DNA of 6,457 bases from contig CANROQ010000058.1 in NCBI GenBank assembly GCA_947632295.1, positions 1-6,457 of the forward strand. Reading direction: 5' to 3'. Position numbers and translations under genes: made by a program. Shown one piece after another: positions 5,545 through 6,457 of this stretch. How positions within the stretch are numbered: the first letter of the stretch is position 1; every line of letters begins with the position of its first letter. This DNA is from an uncultured Bacilli bacterium. Lineage in GTDB: Bacteria; Bacillota_I; Bacilli_A; RF39; UBA660. The notes beneath the pieces were generated by a model. The model was not told where the DNA came from, made no database searches, and worked only from the letters and a program-made list of their open reading frames with translations.

Positions 5545-5908
5545 AAGTGATATAAAACTAATTATAATTATTTTAATAATAGCTATCATAGTTTTATTTG
5601 TGATAGCTATTATTGGTAATGATACTTCTAAGAGTGCTTTAGTTTATTATGATAATAATTTAGTATTAAGTATTGATTTAACTGATAAAAGTGAGCAAGA
5701 ATATATAGTTAATGGCTATAATGGACCGGTTAAAATTATCAAAAAAGATGGCAAAATTAAAGTAGAGGAAGAAGATAGTCCACTTCATTTATGTAGTAGG
5801 CAAGGTTTTATTGAAAAGTCTTATGAAAGTATTGTTTGCTTGCCCAATAAAATTGTAATTAAAATTGTTTCATCTAAACAAGAAGAATTGGATACTGTCG
5901 TGAGGTGA
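5537..5908 (+). CDS. NusG domain II-containing small membrane protein (EetA-like)
   Basis: Protein of 123 residues with one N-terminal membrane helix (about 7-27) and an outside domain of about 95 residues. The C-terminal block SPLHLCSRQGFIEKSYES followed by IVCLPNKIVIKI (81-110) is the signature of the NusG_II family, a small beta domain also found in proteins next to Rnf complexes and in extracellular electron transfer loci, where the protein is called EetA. C86 and C101 may pair or bind a ligand. Some family members, as I recall, have a further Cys where this one has S81. It is not the transcription factor NusG: there is no NGN domain. CAGGAA at 5522-5527 precedes ATG 5537, inside the end of apbE. 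The next gene starts four bases after the stop. The molecular role is unknown; the electron-transfer role is inference from the neighbours. Confidence 0.82.
   Translation: MNKSDIKLIIIILIIAIIVLFVIAIIGNDTSKSALVYYDNNLVLSIDLTDKSEQEYIVNGYNGPVKIIKKDGKIKVEEEDSPLHLCSRQGFIEKSYESIVCLPNKIVIKIVSSKQEELDTVVR
5575..5614 (+). repeat. 14-base perfect inverted repeat within the NusG-II gene
   Basis: AATAATAGCTATCA at 5575-5588 is the exact reverse complement of TGATAGCTATTATT at 5601-5614, with a 12-base spacer. It encodes part of the membrane helix (IIAII ... VIAII). Both arms contain the self-complementary ATAGCTAT, so part of the symmetry follows from repeating the same Ile-Ala-Ile codons. In mRNA it could fold into a hairpin about 40 bases after the start codon. 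No T tract follows. Confidence 0.7.
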
Positions 5909-5909
5909 T
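5902..5909 (+). promoter_or_regulatory. Ribosome binding site for TTG start of the Gx transporter gene
   Basis: GAGGTGAT is one of the best Shine-Dalgarno matches in the window and overlaps the TGA stop of the preceding gene. TTG 5913 lies three bases after it (seven after GAGG), the right distance. The next in-frame ATG, at 5943, would cut off the conserved N-terminus, so TTG 5913 is the start. Confidence 0.75.
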
Positions 5910-5912
5910 AGT

Positions 5913-6416
5913 TTGGAAATCAAAAAAATTAGTCGTATTGCGATGTTATTAGCGCTATCAGTTGTTTTAAACATAATTGAAAGTTTTATTCCTTTGTTTA
6001 ATGGAATGATTCCTGGTTTTAAATTAGGTCTTGCCAATATCGTTATTTTATTAGTTATCTATACTTATAGTTTTAAAGATGCCTTGTTAGTAGCTATTTT
6101 AAGAGTATTTTTAGTAGGTATACTTAGAACAGGTTTATTTAGTATGACATTTTTCTTTAGTTTAGGTGGTTCCATATTGAGTGTTGTGATGATGTGCTTA
6201 TTTAAAAAAATTAGTAAATTATCAATTATAGGTGTTAGTATTATCGGTTCGATTAGTCATACTTTAGGACAAATTATTATCGCAGTTTTATTTTATAATA
6301 TCAATATGTTTTATTATATGGCTATAGCCTTAATTTTAGCCTTACCAACTGGAATATTAATTGGTTATTTAACTAAAGAAATTAAGAAAACTTTAGATTT
6401 AGTTATTAAATGGTGA
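5913..6416 (+). CDS. Gx transporter family / heptaprenyl diphosphate synthase component I-like membrane protein (EetB-like)
   Basis: Integral membrane protein of 167 residues with about six helices (roughly 8-29, 38-54, 56-74, 77-97, 102-127 and 131-153). The PGFKLGLANI motif (34-43), the LRTGLFS turn (71-77), FSLGGS (82-87) and SHTLGQ (115-120) mark the family that Pfam calls Hpre_diP_synt_I and RefSeq calls Gx transporter. The fold resembles S components of ECF-type vitamin transporters. The synthase name is historical and there is no prenyltransferase DDxxD motif, so a synthase reaction is unlikely from this chain alone. It follows the NusG-II gene by four bases. In flavin-based electron transfer loci this pair corresponds, from memory, to EetA and EetB. 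The substrate is unknown. It ends with TGG TGA, showing TGA as a stop. No terminator is visible after it. Confidence 0.82.
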   Translation: MEIKKISRIAMLLALSVVLNIIESFIPLFNGMIPGFKLGLANIVILLVIYTYSFKDALLVAILRVFLVGILRTGLFSMTFFFSLGGSILSVVMMCLFKKISKLSIIGVSIIGSISHTLGQIIIAVLFYNINMFYYMAIALILALPTGILIGYLTKEIKKTLDLVIKW

Positions 6417-6428
6417 AAAATTGTAGTA

Positions 6429-6457
6429 TTGAAATATAATTTTAATTATGATACAAT
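6429..6457 (+). promoter_or_regulatory. Promoter at the right edge for a gene outside the window
   Basis: TTGAAA at 6429-6434 and TACAAT at 6452-6457 are separated by exactly 17 bases, and the -10 is preceded by TGA (6449-6451), giving an extended -10. Each hexamer matches five of six consensus bases. Transcription would start just past the window. It suggests the next gene has its own start even if the apbE operon reads through. Confidence 0.6.

Noticed and set aside
5537..5908. Transcription factor NusG
   Set aside because: Only the NusG_II-type domain is present, after a membrane helix. There is no NGN domain, so a transcription role is not supported.
6417..6443. AT-only hairpin after the Gx gene (AAAATT pairing with AATTTT)
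   Set aside because: The stem has no G-C pairs and no T tract follows. It also overlaps the edge promoter, so a terminator is not supported.
1..6457. CRISPR array, tRNA, insertion sequence, toxin-antitoxin or phage genes
   Set aside because: No regularly spaced repeats, cloverleaf-like segments, transposase motifs or phage proteins were seen. All coding space is taken by the genes listed.

Overview
The window reads as chromosomal DNA from a low-GC (roughly 30% by eye), AT-rich member of the Bacillota, class Bacilli. Every gene is on the + strand and packed tightly, with Shine-Dalgarno sites of the AGGAGGTGAT type. TGG is the Trp codon and TGA is used as a stop (for example at 5906 and 6414), so the genetic code is standard. 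That argues against Mycoplasma or Spiroplasma. A gut Bacilli lineage such as the RF39/Erysipelotrichia/Acholeplasma-like groups fits, but the exact taxon is inference.

Region 1 (about 28-3247) is an RNA and translation operon: rbgA (50S assembly GTPase), mrnC (Mini-RNase III, 23S maturation), a membrane-anchored DUF1287 cysteine-hydrolase-like protein, rlmB (23S rRNA 2'-O-methyltransferase) and a SigH-like sigma factor. In Bacillus subtilis the matching block is, from memory, cysS-mrnC-rlmB-rae1-sigH. Here rbgA stands where cysS would be, rae1 is missing, and the DUF1287 gene sits between mrnC and rlmB.

Region 2 (about 3253-4460) is ylbD-ylbE-rsmD, a shortened form of the Bacillus ylbD-ylbE-ylbF-ylbG-rsmD-coaD block. 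It ends at a convincing intrinsic terminator whose stem begins inside the rsmD stop codon. A weak promoter may lie between sigH and ylbD.

Region 3 (about 4460-6416) is a three-gene membrane operon: an ApbE-type FMN transferase anchored by one helix, a small NusG-domain-II protein anchored by one helix, and a six-helix Gx transporter/heptaprenyl-diphosphate-synthase-component-I family protein. It starts at an extended -10 promoter directly after the terminator. This trio resembles the ApbE/EetA/EetB part of flavin-based extracellular electron transfer loci, so the likely theme is attaching FMN to exported redox proteins and linking them to membrane quinones. A strong promoter-like sequence (TTGAAA, 17 bases, TACAAT) lies at the right edge and would drive a gene outside the window.

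No tRNA, rRNA, CRISPR array, insertion sequence or phage gene was seen. No gap between genes exceeds about 50 bases. I found no clearly new system. The least ordinary points are the electron-transfer-like trio, the DUF1287 insertion, the internal similarity of YlbD and YlbE, and the terminator/short-leader promoter junction.
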